64,000 bases of DNA, taken from positions 61,285 through 125,284 of the forward strand of contig CM020618.1 in assembly GCA_009829735.1 (NCBI GenBank). Direction: 5' to 3'. Source of the DNA: Pyropia yezoensis (taxonomy: Eukaryota > Rhodophyta > Bangiophyceae > Bangiales > Bangiaceae). Below, piece by piece: positions 42,865 to 55,800 of the stretch (its first letter is position 1; each line of letters starts with the position of its first letter). The notes beneath the pieces are model-generated. The model had not been told where the DNA came from and did no database searches. It was given only the letters and a program-made list of their open reading frames with translations. Made by a program: the position numbers and the translations under genes.

Positions 42865-43390
42865 GACACCAGTCACTTCGACAACGTCAAAATCCAACAC
42901 GAACTCTCCACCCTATCGGCTACCTGTCGCCCCCGCCAGTAGAAATCCCTAGTAACGTCTCCGCCTAACCCCGTGATCATCCCTCCAGAGCCATCCTTGA
43001 CCAGTTCGCTCTCCCCGCCCGCCGCATGTGAGCATGCGCTCCACCGTAAGCGTAAGCTCGCCTCCTTTCGGCTGCCATTCCCACCGTGCGCGACGGGAAG
43101 AAAGGACGGCCACTGGCCGCCCCCCAATCACACTCTCTCCCAAATTTCCCACACCACAGCAGAAGGTAAGCCACGGGACGACCATAGCCTCAACTGGTCT
43201 GTCAGGTCTCGCTCACCAACACCTCGTCCAGCACTAACGCTACCGTTCTGTCAAACGCTCTCGAAAACACCCCTCAACGCCTCTGCACTGCACATGCCGG
43301 CCGTTCAGTTCTGCGCCGACACCTCAATGACCGCCGTCCGTCAACCATCCAAAACCTCAACCCGGTGTGCACAGGTTGCTCTGGAAGAAG
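42865..43390. other. Flank of element B, nothing recognised
   Basis: Unique-looking sequence to the right of element B. It should be continuous with the sequence once flanking F1. Short frames only; no gene, repeat or RNA supported. Confidence 0.5.
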
Positions 43391-43391
43391 C

Positions 43392-45911
43392 TCAAAGAAA
43401 TTCCTCTTCCTCGAGAACCTCACCCATGCTGCCCAGAAGCGCGGTGTCATCATAGTGTGGCTGGACCCAATCGGCGTCCGCATCTGGCTGGGGTGCCTCG
43501 GGATCTCCAGCAACGCTCCCGTTCGACGCATCAGCTCCGTAGCCCGGACCGTCTTCCACGCCACCGTCACACGCACCCCCTCCACTTCCAGCCGATGGAA
43601 CGCCGCCACCACCGGCCACACGACCGCTGACCACATCGCCGCCGGCCACATCGCCGCCGGCCAAAGGACCGCCGACCACATCGCCGCCAGCCACATCACC
43701 GCCAGCCACATCGCCGCCGGCCACATCACCCCCGGCCACATCACCGTCGGCCGCGAAGCTACCAGCCGCACCACCGCCATCACCGCCGGCCACACGACCG
43801 CCAGCACCTCGTGAAACACCATCATCTGCGACAACCTCATCTGGGCCACCGTCATCCGCATCGGCGTCCACGGTGTAAGTGCCGTCGTCCGCGACAAGAA
43901 GGGCACGACGCTCGTCGTCGCCGTCGCACAGCTGCAGACCTTCTTCGGCGTCGGTATGGTGGCGCAAAAATTTGTTGACCAGGATCATATGCTCTCGCCA
44001 GCCCGCGTAGGAGCCGTCGTCATTTCCAGTACGACGGACCTTGCGAGTGCCGACCGCCTTCTGAAATGATACACACGCCCAGTGTGCGATGAGCGCCACG
44101 TGCCCCATCGACGCGTTGACATATTCACTCTTCCCCACAGCCGCTGCCACCACCCGACCGCTCTGGCCCGAGCGCACGAAGAGAGCCTTGAGTGCGGGCA
44201 TTCGTGGCTGTCTTGGCAGGCGGGGACTTGGCGTACTGCTCTTTCTCGAGCCAGCCGCGTGCCACGACCGGAGTGAGCTCTGCGACATCAATACCGAGCG
44301 AGTGGAAGTAGGCCATCATAGCGACTTTCCGCATAGCCTCCAGTAGGTGCCCTTTCACACGGTTCAGCTTCTCCGACACTGGCGCCCTCCTGTCTGCAGG
44401 CTTGCCGTCCGCATTGATGAAGAGGCGGCGAACTCTCCATGTACTCTTGTGCACCCCCGCGCGATCAACGTGGAGGACGTGCTCAGTCGCTTGGTAAGCA
44501 GATGTTCAACACTCTGGCCCCACTGGGCATGACGTAGAATCCCTCGACGGCCGACGTAATATCGCTCACCATCATCTGCTTGGCAACGTCGCGCACACGT
44601 CGAACCTCATCCTCGTTCAGTGGGCGAGTTCCAGCCGCTCGTCCTCGTCTGTCGGGTCCGCCGTGGTGCTCGCCACCAGCCCGGCGGACCCCATGCTCCG
44701 ACTTGACACGACTGACGACGCCATTGACCACACCTTCGACCGTACCTTGCAGCTGAACGACCCCGCGTTTGCCGTACGCTCATTGCCCCACCCCTTGACT
44801 GTGCATGCCTGGTCGAGATCCTGCCCACGGAAGCGCTGACATCGCCCAGCTGCTTCGACAGAGTGGCCAGCTGCGCGCACACGGGACGCATGCCCTCGAG
44901 AAGTGCCCGATTGAGGTCCTTCAGGGTTATCACCTGCGCCTTATCAACAATAGACGTGTGCAGGTCCCCCGTTGCGGGTACTGCAGCGGGCCCAATGGGC
45001 CGGGCGGAAGACCCAGCAGAGCGGGGCCGTGGAGGCGGCTCCACTGCGACGGCCTTGTCCACGGAGAGCGCGCGCTTGGCACGAGCGCTTCCTCCCTTCG
45101 CAGGACCCTTCTTCAAAGTCCTCTTCGGCTTTGGCAGCACAGCCTTCCTTGCCTGCCTCGGAGCGGCGGGTGCTTTCGTCAGCGATCTGTCCACAGCTCC
45201 TGCGGCTCCTGCGTTCAAGGGAGTAAACTTGAGAGTGCGTTGAGTCGCCGGCCCTCCCAGGCGTGCTTGGGGGGGGGGCGTCACGACTCCAAAAGGAGAA
45301 GTTACTGTACAGGCACTGACCAGACCGGGTGGGACGATCACGGCCGCAGTCCCGACGGGCGGGTGACTCCCGTCTGCCGCACGACTGTCCAGCGCAGCAC
45401 GGCCAGACGGCTGGAGCGGCGTCAACGGCGACGTTGACGTCTCCGTGCGTGCGCGTGTCACGGGGATGACCCCAGGTAGCCGGGATGCCATAGCTTGACC
45501 GCCACGACCCACAGAAGTCGGAACGGGACGACCCGAGCCCGCCATCGAAGAAGATGGAGCCGGGACCCAGCGAGGCGGCCGTACCATGTTCGCGCTCAAT
45601 GTGGGCCCGATGGCCCCGCGAGGGCGGAGAGGTGGAATCGAAACGTCCCGCCGGAAAGCTCCCGATCGACGAGGGGGTGGGGCCAGGCCAGACGCGGTCC
45701 AAAAGGCATGAGGTCTGGGAGCGGGCGCGGGAGCGGGAGCGGGACGGTCGAAAGCTTCCGGCGTGGGCGGCGGCAGACTCCCTCGGTCTAGGAGCGTGGC
45801 TACTGTCCCATCGAGCTGCGACACGTCCTGAGAGGAAGGAAGATGGTTGACAATCTCTGGAACGCGACGGTCCGGCATAGCGACTGCCACGACGATGGGA
45901 TGGTCGACCAA
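43392..45911 (-). pseudogene. Unrecognised degenerate gene
   Basis: I do not recognise the product. Minus-strand frames follow one another: 45911-44607 (Pro/Ala/Arg-rich, then a helical, coiled-coil-like stretch near 44800-44930), 44731-44483, 44454-44125 (helical, Leu/Ala/Met-rich) and 44291-43392 (helical, with Trp and Tyr, ending in a Gly/Asp repeat tail encoded by a minisatellite). Either one gene with several indels or one with short introns. It has none of the retroelement or helicase motifs, so it may be host sequence or an older element. The right side runs into a gap at 46041. Confidence 0.4.
43617..43766. repeat. 15-bp minisatellite
   Basis: About 8-10 imperfect copies of CACATCGCCGCCGGC. 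On the minus strand it encodes a pentapeptide repeat of the form Gly-Asp-Val-Ala-Gly near the end of the unrecognised gene. The unit is a multiple of three, so copy changes keep the frame. Confidence 0.85.
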
Positions 45912-46040
45912 CCGAGGAAGAAATGGAAGGAAGGACAGGAGAGCAAAGGGGGCAGGCGGCGAAAGAAGAGAGCTGCGTCAATTGGGGTGACAAGAGGATA
46001 TGAGACCCGCACAGCTTCGCACATGGCTTCCCCACCCTCT

Positions 46041-46540
46041 NNNNNNNNNNNNNNNNNNNNNNNNNNNNNNNNNNNNNNNNNNNNNNNNNNNNNNNNNNNN
46101 NNNNNNNNNNNNNNNNNNNNNNNNNNNNNNNNNNNNNNNNNNNNNNNNNNNNNNNNNNNNNNNNNNNNNNNNNNNNNNNNNNNNNNNNNNNNNNNNNNNN
46201 NNNNNNNNNNNNNNNNNNNNNNNNNNNNNNNNNNNNNNNNNNNNNNNNNNNNNNNNNNNNNNNNNNNNNNNNNNNNNNNNNNNNNNNNNNNNNNNNNNNN
46301 NNNNNNNNNNNNNNNNNNNNNNNNNNNNNNNNNNNNNNNNNNNNNNNNNNNNNNNNNNNNNNNNNNNNNNNNNNNNNNNNNNNNNNNNNNNNNNNNNNNN
46401 NNNNNNNNNNNNNNNNNNNNNNNNNNNNNNNNNNNNNNNNNNNNNNNNNNNNNNNNNNNNNNNNNNNNNNNNNNNNNNNNNNNNNNNNNNNNNNNNNNNN
46501 NNNNNNNNNNNNNNNNNNNNNNNNNNNNNNNNNNNNNNNN
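46041..46540. other. Assembly gap (500 N)
   Basis: Exactly 500 N between the unrecognised minus-strand gene and the pol region of unit C. The 5' half of unit C is missing here. Confidence 0.99.
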
Positions 46541-47928
46541 GATGGCCCTCATGAGGAGGGGGTATTCCAGGGGACTGAACAACTTGTCGTCCCCGCATCC
46601 CTCAAGGACAGTATCCTTGACAGGGAGCACAACGCTCCCACGGGTGGACACCTGGGGTCTAGTAAACTGTACCAGACCCTGAGGACCAGGTACTACTGGC
46701 CGTCCATGGTGGTGGACATCTACAGTTGGGTGGCTGCCTGCACAAGTTGTGCACAGAACCGTGTGATGGAACGGCGGCCTAGTACGGCTATGCTATTGTT
46801 CCCGGCCAAGGAGCCCTTCGCCGCGTTGGCGGTGGACATCCTTGGGCCACTGCCAGTGACCGAGGAGGGCAACCAGTACCTCCTGGTCATCTGTGACCGC
46901 TTCACGAAACTTACGCGAGCGATCCCACTGGCAGAGATCACGGCCATGTCGGTCGTGTCAGCCTTCCTAGATCACTGGGTTGCCGCGTATGGCATCCCGG
47001 ATAGTACACTATCGGACAATGGACCGCAATTTGCGTCTGTACTGTTTCAGGGAGTGCTGGATATGTTGGGGGTTAAGGCAAACTATGCCACCCCTACCAC
47101 CCACAAACTAATGGGCAGGTGGAGCGCTTCAACAAAACTATTGTTAGGCAGCTGCGCCACTATGTGAGTGAGCACGTGAAGACGTGGGACCAATACATTT
47201 CTATCCTTACTACTGCCTACAATTCGCAGGTTCACTCATCTACAGGGGAAGTACCCCTCGCTTTTGTGACCCCCCGTCGTGTGCGGTCTATTGCCGTGCG
47301 GCGGTCGCTCCCAACTGGGGAGGGTAGTGGCAGTACGCCTACTCCTACTGAGAGTAAGGCGGAGTTCGCTGCTAGGCTGGAGCACCTCATCCCTAAAGTC
47401 AGGGCTGAGATGGACAAAGCACCAAAAGCGCTACAAGCGTACCTTTGACAAAAAGGTGCGCAATGCTAAGCATGTCCCCGAGCAGGGTGACTGGGTGCTG
47501 GTACACTCGCACACCCCAACTGGGGTAAGCTGGTATTCCAGACGAAGGGACCGTACCAGGTCCTTCGTACTGATGGGCGGCGCTTTCACCATCGAAAGTG
47601 ACGATGGGGTCCGCACAGTGAACGGACAGGACGTGGTCAAAGTTGCACCACCGCCTGCAGGCGACCCCAGCTTGGGCACGTGGCGTTGGAGTCGTGGCGC
47701 CTCCCCTCACTGCCTGCGGCCAAACAGGGCCCGCAGGAGTACGTGTTCGATAAGTTCATCGACCACGGATGGGATGAAGACACTGACCGCCTCATGTTGA
47801 GGGTGCGTTGGTTTGGCTACAAAGCCAAGGATGATACGTGGGAGTATGTGGAGGACCTTCCCGCTGAGAAGGTCCGGGCGTACTGTGCCCGGAATGAGAT
47901 AGACCCTAACAGCCCTCCCTCAACGTGA
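46541..47928 (+). pseudogene. pol: Unit C pol fragment (integrase and chromodomain)
   Basis: Integrase from just before the zinc-binding region through the DDE core, Gly-Pro-Tyr module and chromodomain, ending at the same stop as B and D. Indels against D at about 47090, 47423, 47524, 47583, 47667 and 47681 break the frame. Shares D-specific substitutions (for example Val for Met before the first catalytic Asp), so it belongs with D and not with B. Confidence 0.85.
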
Positions 47929-48039
47929 GGGAAGGCCGAGTAACAGTGCCAAGAGAGTGCTTCAAGTCGAAGTGGTACGCAGAGTGGCTTTTAACTACAG
48001 CCCTAACCCTCACACTCTCACAACAAAGGCAGCTGCCAA

Positions 48040-49983
48040 CTAGGCACGCATGCTAGACTCTCCCACTCCACGGCCCTCGCCCTCACGTGGAGGCGAGCGG
48101 CGAGACCCACGCCGATAACGGTCTCCACTTGTTGGAGGGGGCGGCGGCTCCAAGTCGGAACCGTCGCGCCCCTCACGGTCGCGCAAGTGGCGCCGACCGT
48201 GGCTCCTCTTCTGCTTAGTCTTGCGCGCAAGTTTGCGACGCAGACGCTGGACAGACTCCGTCTCCGACGGGGTAGAGGACTCCGAGAAGGAGTAAGACAA
48301 TCGTCTTCCGACACGGAGGGAGAGCGCCGAGAGTGTCGGCGACGACGGCGAGGAGGCGAGTATGCCCGGCTCGCGCGATGTTTGCCACGCCCAAGTGGGG
48401 CTGGCTGGGCATAATAGCCCCAATACGAGCCAACTCGGCTGTCATAACTTCCGCCACCGACTCGCAACTCGCGGTCGCTACTGCAGTACGAACGCGCTCC
48501 TCAAGTTGAGGAGTCTCGGAACTCTGTAGGGTTGCGGTCGACGCGGCCAACCAGGAAATGGTGCGCACCAACGTGGTGATCATCATCTCTGAGGTTAGAG
48601 GCGTGGGCGGCAACACCAACTTGGGGTATACCGTCAGGAGGGTGGCCCCCAAGTTGGGGGACACCTGGGGTGGAAGACTCCACGGCCACGCTGATCGGGA
48701 TGTTCCCGTGAGGTTGGAAAGGAACCGGAGGAAGCGGGAGGGGCCCGCCGAGGTGGCGGTACCCGGGTGTAACTGCGACCCGACTTGGGGCTCCCGCAGT
48801 GGGTTGAGTCATGTGGTCATCATAGGACGGCACGGCCATAACTATGGGCTTGTCCGGGGGTGGCGCAGTGTGGCGATCCACCCCCGGGGCATACGGGGTA
48901 GTCCCGATGCCCAACCCCTCTCGTAGGACCACACGGCCGTCGTGAAGTTCACGAGCGACCCACACGAACTGGCGAAGTGCGCCATCGTCCTTGGGCCCAC
49001 GAGTGGGGGCGGCGCAACTTGTGCTCAATGCTCTCCCACTCGATAAACTTATGGAGCCGGAGCATCTCCTCAAGTAGAGTGAGTTGTCCTGATGAGCACC
49101 CTCTCAGCAACTAGCTGAGGGGTGAGCTGTTCCAAACCCTGGATGAGCCGGAGGGGGAGATGCCAGAGCATCCCCCGCCGCTGAACACAGGACACCCAGG
49201 TCGACATGACCTCGAGGACCACTGGGTGGCCAACATGGCCCACACCAGGTGATCAGGGGCAGCCGTCAACATGACGGAGCCGAAGTGGTCAAGCAACCGG
49301 GGGCAACAACGCCGGAACCCGTAGGGGACCTCAACTTGAGGCCACCACTCGGGCTTCTTCGGATAGTACTGCTCCTTACTGGCAGCAGACTGTTGAGGAA
49401 ACTCAAGTTGAGCCGAGGTCACCAAGTAGGGACCTCGCCGGAAGTCTTTCTCCATCCGCACATCAAAGTGATGAGTGTGCGGATCGGCCTCGTGGAGGTA
49501 CGGTGGGCGAGTTGCCACAGCGTCCCACGTGAAGTTCGGCAAGTCGCCGGGACCCGGGATAGTTCCCCCGCGGTCCACCATGGCCTTGGCACGTTGGACG
49601 TCTTCAACCTCCTCGTCGTCCAGGAAGGCAAACTGGTCCGTCCTGAAGCCGGCCGGGAACCCGACCCTACGGGGATACTTCTCCCGTAGGCGGTCCCATA
49701 CCCGGCGCATCGCTGCGCCAAGTCGGCCACAGCGAAGAACAGTCAACCCCTCCTCATAAAGAGGCCAAGAGGGGTAAAACCACCGCCCCAAGGCCTCACG
49801 CGGGACAACTTGTCCCGCCTCCGGGAGAGATCCCGCCGTCAACCCAAAGCCGGGTGACGCGGGAGTCCCATCCCCCGGAGCAATCGCGGAGCCCCCGCCG
49901 GAAGTCCCGGCGGGTGCTGCACCGTAGGAGGTGTCCTCCATGCGCTCGTCAAGAGAATCCGTCTCCACTCCCGGAGTCGCCAT
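48040..49983 (-). pseudogene. Unit C antisense ORF, frameshifted
   Basis: Same position and motifs as in B and D. More than ten single-base indels relative to D (for example near 48300, 48408, 48664, 48735, 48779, 49009, 49105, 49216 and 49301). Since D is open throughout, many of these are likely consensus errors. Confidence 0.8.
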
Positions 49984-50321
49984 GACTCTCCCCAAGTTGG
50001 GGAGAGACGCTCTGGCTATCGCAGCACGAGACCCGCCTCGAGTTGAGGGGGACTCGGATCGTGGGTATACGGTGGCCTCCCCAGCGTGGGGCGGCCCAGT
50101 GGAAAGTGAAAGGGAGGTGGTGGTGAAGGTGAAGTGTGAACTGAAGAAAGCAAGCTGCCGAGTGGGCAAGCTTGAGGGGAGGGGCGGTCAACGTGACCGC
50201 CTCCACATCCGCGTTACGTACACGCTGGAGGACAGCAAGTCGCGCCCCAACGCCGAGACGTGCGTTTAAGCACCCCCTCACAGGGCCGACCGGGTCGGTC
50301 GGAAACTGAGGAGAGGGGGAG

Positions 50322-50791
50322 TGTGGCAGTATTGACCCCCAGGTAGTGGGGCAACACGTGCCATGCAAGGGGCGGCAGGCCACTAGCCTGATCCGTTCCA
50401 CCCCCTGCATTTGGGTCTATATTCTCTAAGTTTGGGATAGTTAGCTTAGTAGTAAATCCAACTTGGATTTGAGGGTTTTCTGCATTTATCGTCTTGAATT
50501 TTCGTGTGGCCCGGTGGGCAGGTGCTGGGGTGGGAGATTCTGAGTGGCGAGATTCTGAGTGGACCCTGGGGGGATAAGGGGAGGGACAGCGGGGCTTGGC
50601 CCTGCGTCCCCGTCCCGACCAAGAAACTGTTGGACCACACACCATCCTCTTGTTTGTCCGTGGGGGGTTTGCCCCACAACAGGGACAGAGTGTGTGCGAC
50701 TTTTACTTCTTCCGGTTCCCCCCGACACGGGAGGCAGCCCTGGCACACCGCCCCAACTTGGGTGCCGTGTGTGCTTGTGGTTTTTGCCACA
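50322..50791 (+). repeat. LTR shared by units C and D
   Basis: 470 bp, TGTGGCA...TGCCACA. On its left is the polypurine tract of C; on its right, two bases later, the primer-binding site of D (50794-50810). One LTR therefore serves both units, with no target-site duplication between them. Confidence 0.93.
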
Positions 50792-50910
50792 TTTGGTGGA
50801 GCAGCAGGGGACAGAGGTAAACTTTACCTCCGGGTGCACCCGGGTGTAGGGGGCCCTCTGTCTCAGAGGAACGGTGGTCTTGGACCGTGTCATACGGATC
50901 GTCAGCCAAC

Positions 50911-52857
50911 ATGGCTAGCTCGGACCCCCCGTCGTCCGGGGAGTACACGGGTGACGCACGTACTTCAGTGCCTTTCAATACTGGTGAGACACAGGTGGGT
51001 TTACCTGGGGTCGCAGAGGGACTAGAGGTCCCTCAAGCCAGCAGGACTGGAAGTACGGGCGGGCAACAGGCCACCCCGACTCAGTCGGGAGTTCACTCGG
51101 GTGACACTTCTGATGTGGGTGGGCCGAAGTCTGGCCACCGCGTGGTATACTCAACGGGAACGTCCCAAGGGGTGAGGACTGTCCCCGCGGGTTCCACTCG
51201 GGTTGGAACCAACTTTGGCTCGAAGCCGTCGCCAACCAGGCTTTCGGAGGACGGTGGACCTCCGTTGGTCGGCGATGGGCTCGCGCCCATGCCCCCGGTT
51301 GAGACCCCTGAGGAACGTGGTTACCCCTCAGGTGGACTCCCGGAGGCGGACCGAGACTCAACTGGAGTCGTCAATCCCCTCCTTGCGGAAACTGTCCGTC
51401 GGGAGGCGACCAATGTGTTGCGGCAGACTTTGCCGGACCTGGTGGTCACGATGACGAATACTATTCTGAATCAGATTGTGGCGAGTTTGCCAGATGGCCT
51501 TAATGTCCAGACCGGATTGGGGCTTTCGAGCCCACAGGCGCAGGGGGAATCTCTCCTGACGCCTACCTCGGGTCGCCCCGAACTGGGGGCGACACCTGTG
51601 ACTCCCAACGAGAGAGCCACACCATATGCGGTGGGGCGTACGCCCTTCACGGGGGAGTTCCCCTCGGAAACGCCGGCGGCTACACCAAGCTCGCCGTACC
51701 AGACTACAGGCACTGAGGGTGGACTTACCCCAGTGCCACAGCGGCTGTTCCCTCAACGTGAGGTGCCGCCCAAGATTCAGGTAGCCAACCCGGTCTACCA
51801 GCGGATCTTTGACTGTGAGACCTACGCCCTCCACAACAAGTCGGTGGCGTATGGTCCTGACCAGGCCCGAGCTATGGGCCGTGCCAAGAAGAATGCACTT
51901 CATTCTTTTGGGCACAGAGCGGAGTGGGATGGAACTCCCCCCCTCCGTGTCTTTGAGTTCCTACGTCGTTTCACAAAAGCCTGTGACGACAATGCCATAA
52001 GTGAAGGCATGGCTTTTTACATGCTACAGGAGTTTACGAAGGGAGACCTGCGGACAGAACTTATGTCCGTCATGCCCAGCTCCTCAAGTGGAGGCGCTGG
52101 GGAGGTGACGTCCTATTTGGAGCTCGTCAACTGGTTGTTGAGAGCCATGGTTGATGAGGCAGCGTTGGCTTCTCAAGTCGAGGAGTTTACGCAAGCCCAT
52201 CAGGAAGAGGCGGAGGACGAGTTGTCCTTTGCGGAGCGAGTCCGTAAGCTCAACAATCTTTGTGGGTTTCTTCATCCACAAGCTGTGGTAAAGAGTCGGT
52301 TTGTGGAGGGACTCCATTGGTCAGTCCGGATGGAGACCCGGGAGCATAACACTGCCCGGGCGACCCTGGCCGAGTTGGCTAGGTTCGCCTACCGCAGAGG
52401 TGAGGCCTACCGCAAGTTGCGGGAGGAACAACGCCAGGAGCGTCAGGCCGAGTTGGCCAAGGAACGTGAGGAGGCGCGCCAGGCCAGAGAGTTGAGAGAG
52501 GCACGCCGAATCCGCAAGTAAAGGGTGGTAGCTGCCGTGGGAACTTCCCAGGGTATCCCTTCGTCTTCCCCAGTTGGGAAGACCCCTCCCGGACCGGACC
52601 ATCGGTGTTGGAACTGCAACTCCGATGGTCACTGGGCATATGATTGCCCCAAGTTGAGTAAACGCATCCAACAACTTGTTAGGAATGCGAGTAAGAAGTC
52701 GGCTACGAGCGAAGTACGTTCACGCCGCGAGGGTGGGTCTCGACCGGTCGTCGCGGTCGCCACACCCTCGGCGGAGGAGGCGGACACGTCGTCCTCGGAC
52801 TCGTCGTCTTCCTCCCCGCCCTCAGATTCGGACGCCAAGTCGGCGGGAAACGAATGA
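50911..52857 (+). pseudogene. gag: Unit D gag, nonsense codon
   Basis: Same layout as B gag from ATG 50911. A TAA at 52519-52521 replaces a GAG codon of B (two base changes) after the Arg/Glu-rich coiled-coil stretch and before the CCHC knuckle (about 52605-52646). The frame then continues open to TGA 52857. Unless read through, this yields a Gag without nucleocapsid. Followed by GGGAAAC at 52845-52851 and the conserved hairpin. Confidence 0.9.
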
Positions 52858-55800
52858 CCGTTGGAGCTGGCCGTCCGAAGCTCACAACGGCAGCCTCGGC
52901 CAAGTGGGCCAGGAGGACGAACCAACCGTGCCGGATACTGCGGCGACCTAAGGGAGTCCGCCCACCTCGGGTAGGACTCCCCAAGAACGTGAACCCACGT
53001 CGGGTCATCGCGGTGCTGACGGGTGAGAACTTCCAGGTGGCTGGACGGGTGCAACTTGCCCCCGGCCGCGCCTGTTGTGCCCGTATCGTGCTTGATACCG
53101 GGTCAGGAGCCTCCTTGATACGCAAGTCGCTATTACCAAAGGAGGTGAAGCTCCAACGCTGGAGGTCCAAGGCTGACCATATGATTGACATCAATGGTGG
53201 GGTACTTCCCATCGTTGGTGCCGTGACCCTACCAACTAGGTTGGGGACCCATGAGGTCGACGTGACCTATGGTGTAGTTGAGAATATATCGGTACCCCCT
53301 GCTTCTGGGTACCCCTTATGTCGTAACACAAGTGCCTTTGATCCGTGGCCCCGAGTACTGGGTCAAGTTGATGAATGGGGAGACTATCCCCATCCTTGGT
53401 AAGGGAAAGTCTGTGGCTCCTGTGACAGTCTCACAGTCGAAGCCTGTTTGCTCTGTGAGGGAAGGGTTTACTGCTACCCTGCGTTTAGCCCGCAAAGTCA
53501 CGTTGCCCCCCAACTCGGTGGCGCACGTTGACGTTGTAACTGATTTTTCGGGGAACGGGTTGGTGCACCCTAACCCCCGTCTTGCTCGCAAGCACCAAGT
53601 GCATGTTGCCCTTGGCACGATGGACTCCAAAGCCGGAGTCCCGTGGAGGATCCAGGTGACGAACCTGAGTCCGACGCCCAAGTACTTCAAGTCGGGAGCC
53701 AAGTTCGGCTATATCGACCAACATGAGGGACCGGTAGTAGCGGTCACCCTCAACGCGGGCGCAAGTAGCGACCCGAAGTCCGGAAAGGAGAAGCATCAAG
53801 CCAAGTCGGCCACCTCTCCTCGGCCCCATGTGAACATGGAGGGTGTTCCCCCCAGGTTGAGGGTTCAAGTTGAACGCCTCTTGGACCAATAACACGAGTT
53901 GTGGGATGGTCAATTGGGACTCATGAGAGCTACCCAACACCGGATCGAGTTGAAGCCCGGTGCACCCCCTATACGCCAACAACCGTATAGGGGAGGACCC
54001 CGTTCAAGGGCCCTCGTTAAGGAGCAAGTTGCTCGCATGGAGGCCCTCGATGTGATCGAGGCCAGCAACGCCGAGTGGGCGAGTCCGGTGGTTATAGTCC
54101 CCAAAGTTGATGGGACCCCACGGTTTTGTATCGACTACCGTAAGCTCAACGAGAGCACGGTGAAGGACAGTTATCCCCTTTCTAGGATGGATGACTGTCT
54201 GGACTCTCTGGGGGAGGCGAACGTGTTCTCTACCCTGGACTGTAACGCGGGGTACTGGCAAATTCCCATTGCCCCGGAGGACAGGCATAGAACTACCTTT
54301 ACCTGTCACTGTGGTACCTACCAGTGCAAGCGCCTACCGTTTGGTCTGTGTAACGCGCCGGCAACTTTCCAGCGCGCTATGGACATGATTCTGGCCGGAG
54401 TACGGTGGCAGATCTGTCTTGTGTACCTAGACGACATCATTGTGTTCTCCCGAAGTCCGGAGGAACACATTGGCCATCTTGGCCAGGTGTTCAAGCTACT
54501 TGCAGACGCCGGTGTGTCACTGAAGGCGAGTAAGTGCCACCTCTTCACTCAAGAGGTGGAGTACTTGGGACATGTTGTCCGTCCGGGGCGTCTCAGTGTT
54601 TACGAGAAGAACTTGAGGGCCATACGTAAGGCTCAGTACCCCCGGACCCAGACCCAGATGAGGAGCTTCCTCGGGATGTGTAACGTGTACCGACGTTTCA
54701 CTAAGGGCTTCGCCAAGGTGGCGAAGCCGTTGAATGAGCTAGTGAGCTCAACGCTACCGAAGAACCTGCCTCCCCCAAGTCGGGTGGAGCAGGAATCCTT
54801 TGAGGCTCTTCGGGACCTTCTGCTGAAGCCCCCCATCTTGGCAATTCCCAGGTTGGAAGGCCACTACACCCTGGATGTGGACGCTAGGTACGACCGAATT
54901 GGTTGTGTGTTGCTTCAGCAGCAGCCGGACAAGGAGTACTTGCCGGTGGGATTCTTCAGTAAGGGGCTGAACTCGGCCGAGAAGAACTACGGAGTCACCG
55001 AGTTGGAAGGACTCGCAGTGGTATGGGCGGTGACGTCACTTCGTCACTATCTAGAGGGTGAGAAGTTCCTCATCCGCTGTGACCACCGCGCGTTGCAGTT
55101 TATCTTCAAGACGGACTGTACGAACACTCGTCTCAACCGGTGGAGGGTGCGACTGGCACCCTTCAACTTTGACATTGAGTACCGACCTGGCAGGCAACAT
55201 GCCCTTGCCGATGGCCTCTCTCGGGTACCCACCGAGGGGCTGGACACTAACCCAGTCGATGAGGACATCCCCATCGTGGGGGTAGTCACGCGCTCGGGTC
55301 AGGCGTTGAACCCCGAGGCGCCAGGGAACAAGAAGTACTTGCCCCTGTCCCTGGACGAGGTGGTGAAGGCCCAGGCCGAGGATCCCTTCTGCAAGTCGCA
55401 GAGGGATACATTGGATACGGTGGTTGAGACGCGCTTCTTTCTGGGAGATGATGGCCTCCTCATGAGGAGGGGGGTATTCCAGGGGACTGAACAACTTGTC
55501 GTCCCCGCATCCCTCAAGGACAGTATCCTTGAGAGGGAGCACAACGCTCCCACGGGTGGACACCTGGGGTCTAGTAAACTGTACCAGACCCTGAGGACCA
55601 GGTACTACTGGCCGTCCATGGTGGTGGACATCTACAGTTGGGTGGCTGCCTGCACAAGTTGTGCACAGAACCGTGTGATGGAACGGCGGCCTAGTACGGC
55701 TATGCTATTGTTCCCGGCCAAGGAGCCCTTCGCCGCGTTGGCGGTGGACATCCTTGGGCCACTGCCAGTGACCGAGGAGGGCAACCAGTACCTCCTGGTC

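Larger units (their letters stand above)
46541..50791 (+). mobile_element. Unit C of the family B tandem array, 3' part
   Basis: Begins inside pol just before the integrase zinc-binding region and ends with the LTR 50322-50791, which is also the 5' LTR of unit D. Differences from D are almost all single-base indels in homopolymers, suggesting unpolished consensus. Confidence 0.88.

Noticed and set aside
43617-43766. CRISPR-like array
   Set aside because: The 15-bp units are contiguous with no unique spacers. It is a coding minisatellite in a eukaryotic sequence.
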